Source: Oscillospiraceae bacterium
GTDB lineage: Bacteria > Bacillota > Clostridia > Oscillospirales > Ruminococcaceae
DNA length: 23,173 nucleotides
Assembly: GCA_004557855.1 (NCBI GenBank)
Contig: SFFJ01000029.1
Span: forward strand, 1 to 23,173
Direction: 5' to 3'
Below, in pieces: positions 5,740 through 13,310 of this stretch (the first letter of the stretch is position 1; every line of letters starts with the position of its first letter). The notes under the pieces are model-generated. The model had not been told where the DNA came from and ran no database searches. It saw nothing but the letters and a program-made list of their open reading frames with translations. The translations under genes were made by a program, and so were the position numbers.

Positions 5740-7110
5740 TTGAGTAAACAGATTTCTATCGGAGGAGGCCAGGGCTTTTGGGGCGACAGCAATGACGCCG
5801 CCATTCATATGATCCGCACTGCAGAGCTGGACTATATGGCCTGTGACTATCTTGCCGAGCTAACGCTGTCGATCATGCAGCGTCAGAAACTGAAGAACCC
5901 CCAAGCCGGTTACGCAAGAGACTTTTTGAAGCTTATGGACATAATCGCGGAGGAAGCCTACAAGAAGAAAGTGGGTATCCTCACAAACGCCGGCGGCATG
6001 AACATCACCGCATGTGTGGATAAGCTCAAGGAGATGGTAGAGTGCAAGGGGCTTCGCGGCTATAAAATCGGTTATGTTCTCGGCGATGACCTGCTTGACC
6101 GCATTCCGGAGCTTGCGGCAGAGGGCATCAAGTTCGAGAATATGGACGGAATCGGCTGCTTTGATGACATCAAGGACAAAATAGTTAATGCGAACGTCTA
6201 CTATGGGCGCGAGCCTATCATGGACTGCCTCGGCATGGGCGCAGACACCGTTCTGACCGGACGCGCGGCAGACTCTGCCCTGTTCCTTGCCCCCCTTGCA
6301 TACCGCATGGGGTGGAAGGATGGTGACTGGGACAATCTCGCGCGCGGCATAATGGCGGGACATCTGCTTGAGTGCGGCGGTCAGGGTGCCGGCGGCAACT
6401 TCCAGTATGACTGGCGCTCCGTCCCGGACATGGATCAACTCGGCTTCCCCATCGCCAAGGTCAGCGACGATGATTTTATCATCACCAAAGCGCCTGACTG
6501 CGGGGGGCTCATCAGCCGTGAGAGTGTATCTGAACAGTTCCTTTACGAGGTGCACGATCCTGCAAACTACATCACCCCCGATGTCACCGTTGACGTCAGC
6601 CGTGCCACGCTCACAAATGTCGGTGAAAACCAAGTGCGCGTAGGCAACGTGCACGGTAAGGAAAAGCCGGATATGCTCAAGCTGTGCATCGGCTACCACG
6701 CAGGCTGGAAGGTCGTGACATACCTGAGCTTTGCCTGGCCCAATGCCTACGAAAAGGCGCAGTATGCCGCAGACATCCTCATGAAGAAGATGCAGCGCAA
6801 GGGCATGAAGGCGGACGAGGTGCATATTAGCTACCTCGGCATCAACGCCCTGCACCTAGGCGTGGCGGATATGCGCCCGGAACTGGTGGACAACGCCAAC
6901 GAGTGCGTGCTGCGCATCGCGATACGTGCGCAGGATAAGGCAGAGGTGGAGAAGATCATCCCCGAAATTTCCCCGCTGCAGCTCAACGGCCCTCCCGGAG
7001 CAAGCTTCTTCGGCGGACGCGCCAAGGCAACGGAGGTCATCGGCCTCTATCCCACACTCATACCGCGCGATGCCGTCAAGCTCACAAGTCATATCGTGGA
7101 GGTGAAATAA
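5740..7110 (+). CDS. AtuA-family (DUF1446) protein, acyclic terpene utilization type
   Basis: A 456-residue protein of the AtuA/DUF1446 family (PF07287 type), first named from the citronellol/geraniol utilisation cluster of Pseudomonas; its reaction is unknown. Recognisable parts are the N-terminal ISIGGGQGFWGDSNDAA, the early LTLSIMQRQ and VGILTNAGGMN, VLTGRAADSALFLAPL in the middle, and NGPPGASFFGGRAKATEV near the end. The open frame begins at 5689, inside the operator, so the start is set at the TTG at 5740, which has AGGGAGG at 5725-5731 and gives the expected LSKQISIGGGQG beginning. It is the first gene of the operon; the next starts one base after its stop. Many family members carry an extra C-terminal domain, here encoded separately by the next gene. 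Base composition is lower in GC than the flanking backbone genes. Confidence 0.88.
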   Translation: MSKQISIGGGQGFWGDSNDAAIHMIRTAELDYMACDYLAELTLSIMQRQKLKNPQAGYARDFLKLMDIIAEEAYKKKVGILTNAGGMNITACVDKLKEMVECKGLRGYKIGYVLGDDLLDRIPELAAEGIKFENMDGIGCFDDIKDKIVNANVYYGREPIMDCLGMGADTVLTGRAADSALFLAPLAYRMGWKDGDWDNLARGIMAGHLLECGGQGAGGNFQYDWRSVPDMDQLGFPIAKVSDDDFIITKAPDCGGLISRESVSEQFLYEVHDPANYITPDVTVDVSRATLTNVGENQVRVGNVHGKEKPDMLKLCIGYHAGWKVVTYLSFAWPNAYEKAQYAADILMKKMQRKGMKADEVHISYLGINALHLGVADMRPELVDNANECVLRIAIRAQDKAEVEKIIPEISPLQLNGPPGASFFGGRAKATEVIGLYPTLIPRDAVKLTSHIVEVK

Positions 7111-7111
7111 G

Positions 7112-7441
7112 TTGGAGATATATCTTCTTCAGATTGCGCACGGACGCTCCGGCGATAAGGGCGACACGAGTAACGTCTGTGTTTTCGCCAGAAAGCCGGA
7201 ATACTACGACATTATAAAGCGCGAAGTCACCGTTGAAAAAGTACGCGAGTACTTTGGTGATATGGTAAAGGGCGACATCATACGCTATGACGTTCCTTCT
7301 CTGGATGGCTTCAACTTTGTGATGCATCACGCCCTTGGCGGCGGCGCAACACATTCCCTGCGTCTCGACACGCTCGGCAAATCCATGGGGTCGGCGTTCA
7401 TGCGCATGAAAATCAACGTCAGAGAGGATGAACTGGTCTGA
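7112..7441 (+). CDS. AtuA C-terminal-like small protein
   Basis: A 109-residue protein beginning at a TTG (7112) with GGAGGTG at 7099-7105, one base after the AtuA stop. LLQIAHGRSGDKGDTSNV near the start and NFVMHHALGGGATHSLRLD later are hallmarks of the small domain fused to the C-terminus of many AtuA-like proteins. Here it is a free subunit, and the tight spacing with AtuA suggests the two act as a complex. No catalytic role is established. The conserved Asp/Gly/His clusters (SGDKGD, MHHALGGG) suggest a ligand- or metal-binding site, which is an inference. Its stop overlaps the start of the CoA-transferase gene (TGATG), indicating translational coupling. Confidence 0.85.
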   Translation: MEIYLLQIAHGRSGDKGDTSNVCVFARKPEYYDIIKREVTVEKVREYFGDMVKGDIIRYDVPSLDGFNFVMHHALGGGATHSLRLDTLGKSMGSAFMRMKINVREDELV

Positions 7442-8649
7442 TGAGTCAGCACGGAGCTTTGGAAAATCTGGTTGTGCTGGATCTTACCCGAGTCCTGGCA
7501 GGACCGTTCTGCACAATGATGCTCGCAGATATGGGTGCAAAGGTCATCAAGATAGAAATGCCGGTCTCCGGCGATGATACCCGCGCCTATCCCCCGTTCC
7601 GCACCAACTGCAACGGTGAGCGCGAGAGCCTGTATTTTGCAAACATAAACCGCAATAAGCAGGGCATCACGCTTAACCTAAAAGCGCAGGAAGGCAAGGA
7701 AATATTCAAAAAGCTGGTCGAGACAGCGGACATTGTTGTGGAAAATTACCGCCCGGGCGTAATGGACAAGCTCGGTCTCGGCTATGATGTGCTCAAGGAG
7801 ATCAACCCGCGCATCATCTACGGTTCTGTATCGGGCTTCGGCAACACAGGTCCGTACCGCTTGCGCCCCGGTTACGATATTCTCGGCCAGGCGATGGGCG
7901 GGCTGATGGCGATAACCGGTTCTAAAGGCGGTGAGCCGACCCGCGCGGGCAGTGCCATGGGCGATATTCTCGGCGGGCTGCATCTGACCATCGGTCTGCT
8001 GGCGGCAATCAATGCGCGCAGCATAACCGGCAAGGGGCAGCGCGTGGACATCAGTCTGATGGATTCTGTGATAGCGGCAACGGAAAACACCGCAATAAAG
8101 TATCTCGAATCCGGAATTATCCCGCCGCGAATGGGAAACCGCTACGCTGCGGTGTCCCCGTATGACGGGTTCAAGGTACAGGACGGTACGATCATCATTG
8201 CCTGCGGTAACCAGAAGCTTTACGAAAAGCTATGTACCGAGGTGCTTGACCGCCCGGACATGATAACCGACCCGCGCTTCTCCGACATGGAGGGTCGCCT
8301 TGCAAATCAAGACGACATCCGCGACGTCATTGAGGAGAAGCTGGCAGATTTGACGATGGACGAGGCAGTCAGCTTCATCCTTTCCAAGGGGATACCCGCA
8401 GGGCCGATCTATGACATCAGCCAGATTCTCGCTGACCCGCAGGTCAAGGAGAGGGAAATGTTCGTGGAGCAGGAGCATCCGACGCTCGGTCACATGACCG
8501 TGAACGGCTGCGCCATAAAGCTCGACGACACGGTTCCCTCCGTGCGTACCCCCGCCCCTGCACTCGGGCAGGACAACGACGCTGTTCTGCGCCGGCTCGG
8601 CCTGGGCGAGGGGGAGATTGATGCCCTGCGCGCCGGCGGCGTGATTTGA
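7441..8649 (+). CDS. CaiB/BaiF family III CoA-transferase
   Basis: A 402-residue member of the family III CoA-transferases (formyl-CoA:oxalate, CaiB, BaiF type), which move CoA between carboxylates. The N-terminal motif VVLDLTRVLAGPFCTMMLADMGA is typical. The catalytic aspartate that forms the acyl-anhydride is Asp175 in MGDILGGLH, and SGFGNTGPYRLRPGYD matches the conserved CoA-site region. Length is standard. It overlaps the preceding stop by one base. It should activate the operon's carboxylate substrate to a CoA thioester; substrate and donor cannot be named from sequence. No acyl-CoA dehydrogenase or hydratase remains next to it, only a thiolase remnant at 11753. Confidence 0.92.
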   Translation: MSQHGALENLVVLDLTRVLAGPFCTMMLADMGAKVIKIEMPVSGDDTRAYPPFRTNCNGERESLYFANINRNKQGITLNLKAQEGKEIFKKLVETADIVVENYRPGVMDKLGLGYDVLKEINPRIIYGSVSGFGNTGPYRLRPGYDILGQAMGGLMAITGSKGGEPTRAGSAMGDILGGLHLTIGLLAAINARSITGKGQRVDISLMDSVIAATENTAIKYLESGIIPPRMGNRYAAVSPYDGFKVQDGTIIIACGNQKLYEKLCTEVLDRPDMITDPRFSDMEGRLANQDDIRDVIEEKLADLTMDEAVSFILSKGIPAGPIYDISQILADPQVKEREMFVEQEHPTLGHMTVNGCAIKLDDTVPSVRTPAPALGQDNDAVLRRLGLGEGEIDALRAGGVI

Positions 8650-8760
8650 GCAAGGCACATACGGCGCATTTACAAACACAGCGAGCAGCTTAAAGCAAAT
8701 AGTCAAACACTTCTTCCAATCTATTAATCAAAACAGACCACTTGATATTTAGGAGGACTT

Positions 8761-10140
8761 ATGAACGCAGTAATAATGTTTGGCCTTATCGTTATTATTT
8801 GCCTTGTCGGCATATTCGCCGGCAGAAGCGTAAGCAGCGCATCCCAGTGGGCAAACGGCGGCAAGAATCTTACGTGGGCAACCGTCGGTCTGCTTCTTGT
8901 AACTTTCCAGATTGGCGGTACCTCCACCATCGGCTCTGCCCAGTACGGATACACTCTCGGCATAGGCGGTGCATGGTACGGTATCACCGGTACTGTTGCA
9001 ATGCTTTTGTCAATATTCTTCATCTCCAGCCTGCGCAAGTACATCACCGAGGACACGGTTGCAAACTTCATGGCTAACCGCTACTCCTCAAAGGTCAGCA
9101 AGGTCTACTCCTATGCCTACCTGCTGATGGGCTTTGTGTACATCCCGGTGCAGCTTTTCACTGTCACCACCATCTTCCGCACTATTATCCCCGGACTTTC
9201 TCTGACCTGGGCATGCATCATCGGTCTTGTGCTCTCCATCTCCTACACCGTTATTTCCGGTGTAAGCGGTGCTAACTACGTCAGCAAGATCAGCTGCTTC
9301 CTCATGTACCTTTCCATGGCAATCGGTCTCATCTTCGTAATGAAGAGCATCGGCGGCTTCTCCACGCTGAACGAGAATCTCGACCCCAGCTACTTCACGC
9401 TGTTCTCCATGCCGACTAAAACATGGGTGAGCTGGTTCCTGACCTGCTTTGTTGCATTTTTGACCATGCAGGCGGCAATTCAGCCCTCGCTTATCGCAAA
9501 GGATGATGCAAACGCAAAGAAGGGCATTGCATTCGGCGCTATCCTCAACCTGCCCTGCGGCTTTATCTGCGCTCTCATAGGCATGGCTTGTGTTGCAATG
9601 AACCTCATCGGCGATGGAAACAGCTCTGCCGCCTTTGCGACCGCAATCAACGCATATTGCCCGTCCTGGCTGATGACGCTCATCTTCGCCTCTATCGCGC
9701 TTATCGTTATCTGCACTCTGGCGGGTCAGCTCCTCGCGATCGGAACCATCTTCCGTGAGCTGTTGAATCCCGTGTATGAAAAGCAGAGCTTCACCGAGAA
9801 AAAGAAACTCGCCTTTACGCGCCTCATTGCTTTTGCATACGGCTTCCTCACCATTATTCCTACCTTTGCCATCCAGCAGTCCATGCTGACCCAACTCGTC
9901 ACCATCCTTGTGGCGTGCGTCACAGCTCCCATGTTCTTCGCACTTGTGGCAGGTATGTTCTGGAAGAAGATGAATACCAAGGCCGCTATGTGGAGCATCA
10001 TCTCCGGCCTTGTCATCGGTCTTGTCTGGGTCATCACCGGTATGAGCAAAGCATGGCATCCCGTGTACATCATTCTGCCTGTCTCCTCTCTTGTCGGTTT
10101 TATAGTCTGCAAGGCTACAAGCGGCAAGGAGCTTGCATGA
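8761..10140 (+). CDS. Sodium:solute symporter (SSS family)
   Basis: A 459-residue integral membrane protein with about 12-13 hydrophobic segments and the SSS (SLC5-like) organisation. SASQWANGGKNLTW after the first segment is the common substrate-loop pattern. TFQIGGTSTIGSAQYGY in the second segment and ISYTVISGVSGANYVSKIS in the middle are family signatures. It should couple Na+ entry to uptake of an organic solute, with PutP/PanF-type members as relatives. AGGAGG at 8751-8756 sets the start. A 111-base gap separates it from the CoA-transferase without a terminator, so it probably belongs to the same operon. The context suggests it imports the pathway substrate. Confidence 0.9.
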   Translation: MNAVIMFGLIVIICLVGIFAGRSVSSASQWANGGKNLTWATVGLLLVTFQIGGTSTIGSAQYGYTLGIGGAWYGITGTVAMLLSIFFISSLRKYITEDTVANFMANRYSSKVSKVYSYAYLLMGFVYIPVQLFTVTTIFRTIIPGLSLTWACIIGLVLSISYTVISGVSGANYVSKISCFLMYLSMAIGLIFVMKSIGGFSTLNENLDPSYFTLFSMPTKTWVSWFLTCFVAFLTMQAAIQPSLIAKDDANAKKGIAFGAILNLPCGFICALIGMACVAMNLIGDGNSSAAFATAINAYCPSWLMTLIFASIALIVICTLAGQLLAIGTIFRELLNPVYEKQSFTEKKKLAFTRLIAFAYGFLTIIPTFAIQQSMLTQLVTILVACVTAPMFFALVAGMFWKKMNTKAAMWSIISGLVIGLVWVITGMSKAWHPVYIILPVSSLVGFIVCKATSGKELA

Positions 10141-10210
10141 GTGCTGCCATAGACAGCCGGATAAGCGTCTCCGGAGCGATAACCGGAAACGCAAAGAAAG
10201 GAGATACATT

Positions 10211-11650
10211 ATGAAATATATACTTGACCACACCAATAAGCCCTATGCCAAGCTTTTCGAGGATATCTCCGCTATTCCGCGCGGGAGCTTCAAAGAGGAG
10301 AGGATTGCCGATTTCGTATGCGATTTCGCTAAAAACCTCGGCTTGGACTACACCCGCGACGAGATGAATAACGTTGTTGTGCGCAAGGGCGCAACCCCCG
10401 GCTATGAGGACCATGAGACTGTAATGCTTCAGGGCCACATGGACATGATATGGAACAAACGCCCCGGAAGCACCTTTGACTTTGAGAATGAGGGCATAAA
10501 GCTGAAGGTTGAAAACGGCTACCTCATGGCGGAGGAGACGACCTGCGGCTCTGACGACGGCGTTGCGGTGGCATATATGCTGGCGGTGCTTCAGGACGAT
10601 ACGCTGAAGCACCCGGCACTGGAATGTGTATTCACGACTGCGGAGGAGCCGGGACTGTACGGAGTGCAGCACTTCGACTGCAGCCAGCTTAAGGCGCGCA
10701 AGTACATCAACATGGACGGCAACCTTGAGGGTACGAGCCTCCTCGTTGCAACGGGTGCGGCAAATGCGAATATCAGCCGCACATTTACCCGCGTTCCCTC
10801 TGACGGCCTCGCGGAGCTGACCGTAGACGTGCATGGGCTGACCGGTGCGCACATTCAGTTTATGGAACGCCAGCTTGCAAACGCGATAAAGATCGTGGCG
10901 CGCGTGCTGTACTACATTTCAAGAGAGCTTGAGTGTCGTGTTGTCAGCATCGACGGCGGCAGCGTGACCACCATTCCCGTACAGTGCACCGCAAAGCTTG
11001 CGCTGCGCAGTGAGGATATCGCCCGTGCGAGAGAGATTGCCGAGCGTGTCGTGGGTGAGGTAAAGCATGAGCACAAGGAGAGCGACCCGGGCATCATGCT
11101 CGTCCTCTCCGATGAGGAAAAAGCCGCCCCATCCATCCCCGCAGACGTTTCCGACAGCATTATAAAGCTGCTGCACATGATGCCGAGCGGACTTGTAGAC
11201 ACGAGCCTTGTTTTCCCCGGGCTGCCCATCTCCTCTTATTCTCTGGAGACCATCACTACCACTGAAGATAAGCTCAACATCTTCTACCGCCCGCAGAGCG
11301 CACTGACGACGAAGCTGTTCGACATGGTGGAGCAGACGAAGGAGCTCGTGGCGCTGTACGGAGCGGACTATGCCGAGGATAACAAGTTCTTCGGGCACTG
11401 CGTTGATGCGCACACTCCCCTCTACGACGTATACGATGAGGTTTGGTTTGAGCAGAACGGTGAGCATATTCGTCCCATCGGCGCACACTACGGCAACGAG
11501 ATAGGCTTCTTCATGAGCAATATGCCGTGGTTGGACATGATACTGCTCGTCGCAACGCACTATGCCGCACACACGCCGGATGAGAAGCTCGATCTCGCCT
11601 CGTTCGACCGTTGCTACAAGGCACTTGTTGAGATTCTTGCAAGGCTGTAA
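10211..11650 (+). CDS. M20C aminoacyl-histidine dipeptidase-like metallopeptidase
   Basis: A 479-residue PepD-like M20C peptidase. Metal ligands and catalytic residues are intact: QGHMDMIW with His76 and Asp78, CGSDDGVAVA with Asp115/Asp116, and TTAEEPGLYG with Glu145 (general base) and Glu146. A lid-domain segment VDVHGLTGAH follows. PepD enzymes split Xaa-His dipeptides such as carnosine with Zn(II); the specificity here may differ. ATG 10211 follows AAAGGAG (10197-10203), while the frame open from 10133 has no such site. It follows the symporter by 70 bases and is the last operon gene, ending before the hairpin at 11683. In this operon it may hydrolyse the imported compound to release the acid used by the CoA-transferase (inference). 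Confidence 0.9.
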   Translation: MKYILDHTNKPYAKLFEDISAIPRGSFKEERIADFVCDFAKNLGLDYTRDEMNNVVVRKGATPGYEDHETVMLQGHMDMIWNKRPGSTFDFENEGIKLKVENGYLMAEETTCGSDDGVAVAYMLAVLQDDTLKHPALECVFTTAEEPGLYGVQHFDCSQLKARKYINMDGNLEGTSLLVATGAANANISRTFTRVPSDGLAELTVDVHGLTGAHIQFMERQLANAIKIVARVLYYISRELECRVVSIDGGSVTTIPVQCTAKLALRSEDIARAREIAERVVGEVKHEHKESDPGIMLVLSDEEKAAPSIPADVSDSIIKLLHMMPSGLVDTSLVFPGLPISSYSLETITTTEDKLNIFYRPQSALTTKLFDMVEQTKELVALYGADYAEDNKFFGHCVDAHTPLYDVYDEVWFEQNGEHIRPIGAHYGNEIGFFMSNMPWLDMILLVATHYAAHTPDEKLDLASFDRCYKALVEILARL

Positions 11651-11665
11651 GTAAAAAGCTACTAT

Positions 11666-11678
11666 ATTCAATCCTTAC
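11666..11678 (+). repeat. 13-base direct repeat flanking the operon (second copy)
   Basis: ATTCAATCCTTAC here is identical to 5708-5720, just before the AtuA ribosome site. The two copies bracket the five-gene operon. No target-site or integrase context is visible, so it may be chance. Confidence 0.4.
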
Positions 11679-11682
11679 GATT

Positions 11683-11724
11683 TGAGGGAGAGCGGTGAAA
11701 GCCGTTCTCCCTCATTGCTGTTTT
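11683..11724 (+). terminator. Probable terminator of the AtuA operon
   Basis: TGAGGGAGAGCGG (11683-11695) pairs with 11702-11714 through 13 bp including one G-T pair, with a six-base loop. The T-rich part (TTGCTGTTTT) follows imperfectly. It begins 33 bases after the dipeptidase stop. Confidence 0.7.
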
Positions 11725-11752
11725 GTGAACGGTCAGCCAACAGGCCGACGGC

Positions 11753-11809
11753 TTAATTTTCAACAATGGTGCTCATGCCCATTCCACCGCCACAATGAAC
11801 TGACGTTAA
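11753..11809 (-). pseudogene. Thiolase C-terminal remnant
   Basis: Read leftward, 18 codons give LTSVHCGGGMGMSTIVEN and a stop. This is the characteristic C-terminal end of acetyl-CoA acetyltransferases, with the Cys-Gly-Gly-Gly active-site loop. The frame continues upstream to 11971 with no thiolase similarity, so the rest (about 370 codons) is gone. A thiolase fits a CoA-ester degradation cluster, so this may be a lost pathway step. Confidence 0.65.
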
Positions 11810-11842
11810 GCGGTATATGGGGAGATTTTCAGGCTGTGCAAG

Positions 11843-11871
11843 TTGACTTATTTCATTCGTTACGATATAAT
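11843..11871 (+). promoter_or_regulatory. Strong promoter upstream of the LacI-family gene
   Basis: TTGACT (11843-11848), exactly 17 bases, TATAAT (11866-11871). It lies about 265 bases before the LacI ATG and would produce a leader of roughly 255 bases, or a short RNA of its own. Confidence 0.65.
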
Positions 11872-12004
11872 AAAAATGATATTCGATAAAAGTTTTTGAT
11901 TTTAATTGGTTTTTTGAAGTCTGCAAGAACCGTGCCGAGGCATGGCCAGGCTCAAAAGTCGTCTTATACAAAATCTACGCTGCTGCGGCTATTAAAAGCT
12001 TTAA

Positions 12005-12015
12005 TACAGGTTGTA
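12005..12015. promoter_or_regulatory. Imperfect operator-like site before the LacI-family gene
   Basis: TACAGGTTGTA contains the TACA and TTGTA halves of the AtuA-operon operator (TACAACGTTGTA), one base shorter. It lies in the LacI-family gene leader and could allow weak autoregulation. Only resemblance supports it. Confidence 0.35.
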
Positions 12016-12096
12016 ACTATTAATCAGGTTTTCAATCAAGCTTTAGTATCAATTTGTCGATGGCAATAATTAGACGGATTAGCTTGATTTTTCATG

Positions 12097-12114
12097 TCCC
12101 CGCTTTTGCGGGGA
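12097..12114 (+). promoter_or_regulatory. Hairpin just before the LacI-family ribosome site
   Basis: TCCCCGC-TTTT-GCGGGGA forms a perfect 7-bp stem ending 11 bases before AAGGAG. It is followed by TAATATA rather than a T-run, so it is either a weak terminator/attenuator or a leader structure. A longer 9-bp inverted repeat (12034-12042 with 12081-12089) lies upstream. Confidence 0.5.
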
Positions 12115-12135
12115 TAATATACTTAAGGAGCTATA

Positions 12136-13122
12136 ATGAGCACAGTAAAGGAGATCGCCAAACAGACCGGTTATTCCATAAGCACAGTGTCCATCGTTCT
12201 GCGCGGGCAGGGCGATGCACGCAGTATTTCCAAGAAAACACAGGTCAAAATAATCAAGGCAGCCAAGGATATGGGCTACACGCCAAATATATCAGCGCGG
12301 CGGCTGCGCAAGAGCGAGGAGAAGCACACCGTTGTGGTCTACTGGCCGACGGACTATCGCGCAGGGCTGGTGTTCCGGTTTTTGCAGGGCATATACGGTT
12401 ATATTGAGCGTGTCAGCTCAAAGTACGAGGTAATAATCTACCCTTATGCGCCAAACACGCTGAAAAACTTCGCCACGGCAATGAATCTCTCCTCCTACTC
12501 CGCTGCTGTGGTGTGCGCTGCATCGAACGAGGATCTTGAATATCTTTCTAATAGCCGCTTCGTCACACCCATAGTGCTTTACAACCGTCATCTGGAGAAT
12601 TATCCGTGTGTGATGATGGATAGCTATGCCATGGGGCAGAACGCCGCCGAGATTATGCTCGATGCGGGGGTGGATCGGAGCGTCGTTGTTTCATCGGAGC
12701 AGGGCTATGTATTCTCGCAAAAGCGCGTGGAGGGCTTTACCGATGCATACACCGCCAAGGGAGGGCGTTGCCGCAGCATTCCGGCAAATCCGCGCGATCC
12801 GGAATCTGTCTGCACGGCCCTGCGCAGCATCGACTATTCGCTGGCTGACCGGATAGGGGTATTTTGCACGACCGACCATCTTGTCCCCGGCGTATACAAG
12901 TATTTTCAGGATGCAAAGCACAGCATTAAGGATCGCGTGGAACTCGTAACCATCGGAACACAGGATAACGAAATATTCTCCACACTTTTCAGTGACATTC
13001 ACACCATCAACATCCCCATTGAGGAAATGGGCAGGTGCTGCATAGAACTGATAGACAGATCCATTAACTGCGGCGGTGTTGAGCCGAAGGTGTACACCGT
13101 TAATTACCGTGCCGTGAAGTGA
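12136..13122 (+). CDS. LacI/GalR-family transcriptional regulator
   Basis: A 328-residue repressor-type regulator. Residues 2-22 (STVKEIAKQTGYSISTVSIVL) are the LacI helix-turn-helix, followed by the hinge-helix region ending in MGYTPNISARRLRK. The rest is a periplasmic-binding-protein-like effector domain with the usual end DIHTINIPIEEMGRCCIELI. Length is typical (330-350). AAGGAG at 12125-12130 precedes the ATG. It is co-directional with the AtuA operon and about 490 bases downstream, likely transcribed from its own promoter at 11843. Its probable target is the palindrome at 5675-5694. The effector cannot be predicted; many relatives bind sugars, but here the catabolic genes point to an organic acid or conjugate. 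Confidence 0.92.
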   Translation: MSTVKEIAKQTGYSISTVSIVLRGQGDARSISKKTQVKIIKAAKDMGYTPNISARRLRKSEEKHTVVVYWPTDYRAGLVFRFLQGIYGYIERVSSKYEVIIYPYAPNTLKNFATAMNLSSYSAAVVCAASNEDLEYLSNSRFVTPIVLYNRHLENYPCVMMDSYAMGQNAAEIMLDAGVDRSVVVSSEQGYVFSQKRVEGFTDAYTAKGGRCRSIPANPRDPESVCTALRSIDYSLADRIGVFCTTDHLVPGVYKYFQDAKHSIKDRVELVTIGTQDNEIFSTLFSDIHTINIPIEEMGRCCIELIDRSINCGGVEPKVYTVNYRAVK

Positions 13123-13147
13123 ACCATATTAAGCAGTGCACATTCAG

Positions 13148-13176
13148 CGCCGCACTCGGTTGAGCGCGGCGTTTAT
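13148..13176 (+). terminator. Terminator after the LacI-family gene
   Basis: CGCCGC (13148-13153) pairs with GCGGCG (13166-13171). An inner CTC/GAG pair encloses a GGTT loop with one A-C mismatch, and TTTATT follows. Confidence 0.75.
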
Positions 13177-13190
13177 TGTCTATCGAAAAT

Positions 13191-13207
13191 CACTCGCTGG
13201 GCGAGTG
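13191..13207. repeat. Small perfect hairpin at right edge of the acquired block
   Basis: CACTCGC-TGG-GCGAGTG, a 7-3-7 hairpin followed by GTTCAAAAG. It resembles the subterminal hairpins of IS200/IS605-type elements in layout (small palindrome near a junction), but no transposase is present. It lies close to where composition changes back to GC-rich backbone. Confidence 0.4.
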
Positions 13208-13310
13208 GTTCAAAAGAAACCTATGGCGAAAAGGAAGAGAGAAAAAGAGCTCCCTTTGTTTTATAATAGAAACATATTAAAAACATAAATTATATAATGA
13301 AGGAAACCGC

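Noticed and set aside
9088..10236. 382-codon leftward open frame opposite the symporter gene
   Set aside because: It is the complement of hydrophobic membrane-segment codons (giving Asp/Glu/Lys/His runs) and lacks a ribosome site.
11880..12020. Open rightward stretch with a coding-like feel in the LacI leader
   Set aside because: About 47 codons without a start codon or ribosome site, and no similarity I recognise; it may be gene debris but cannot be supported.
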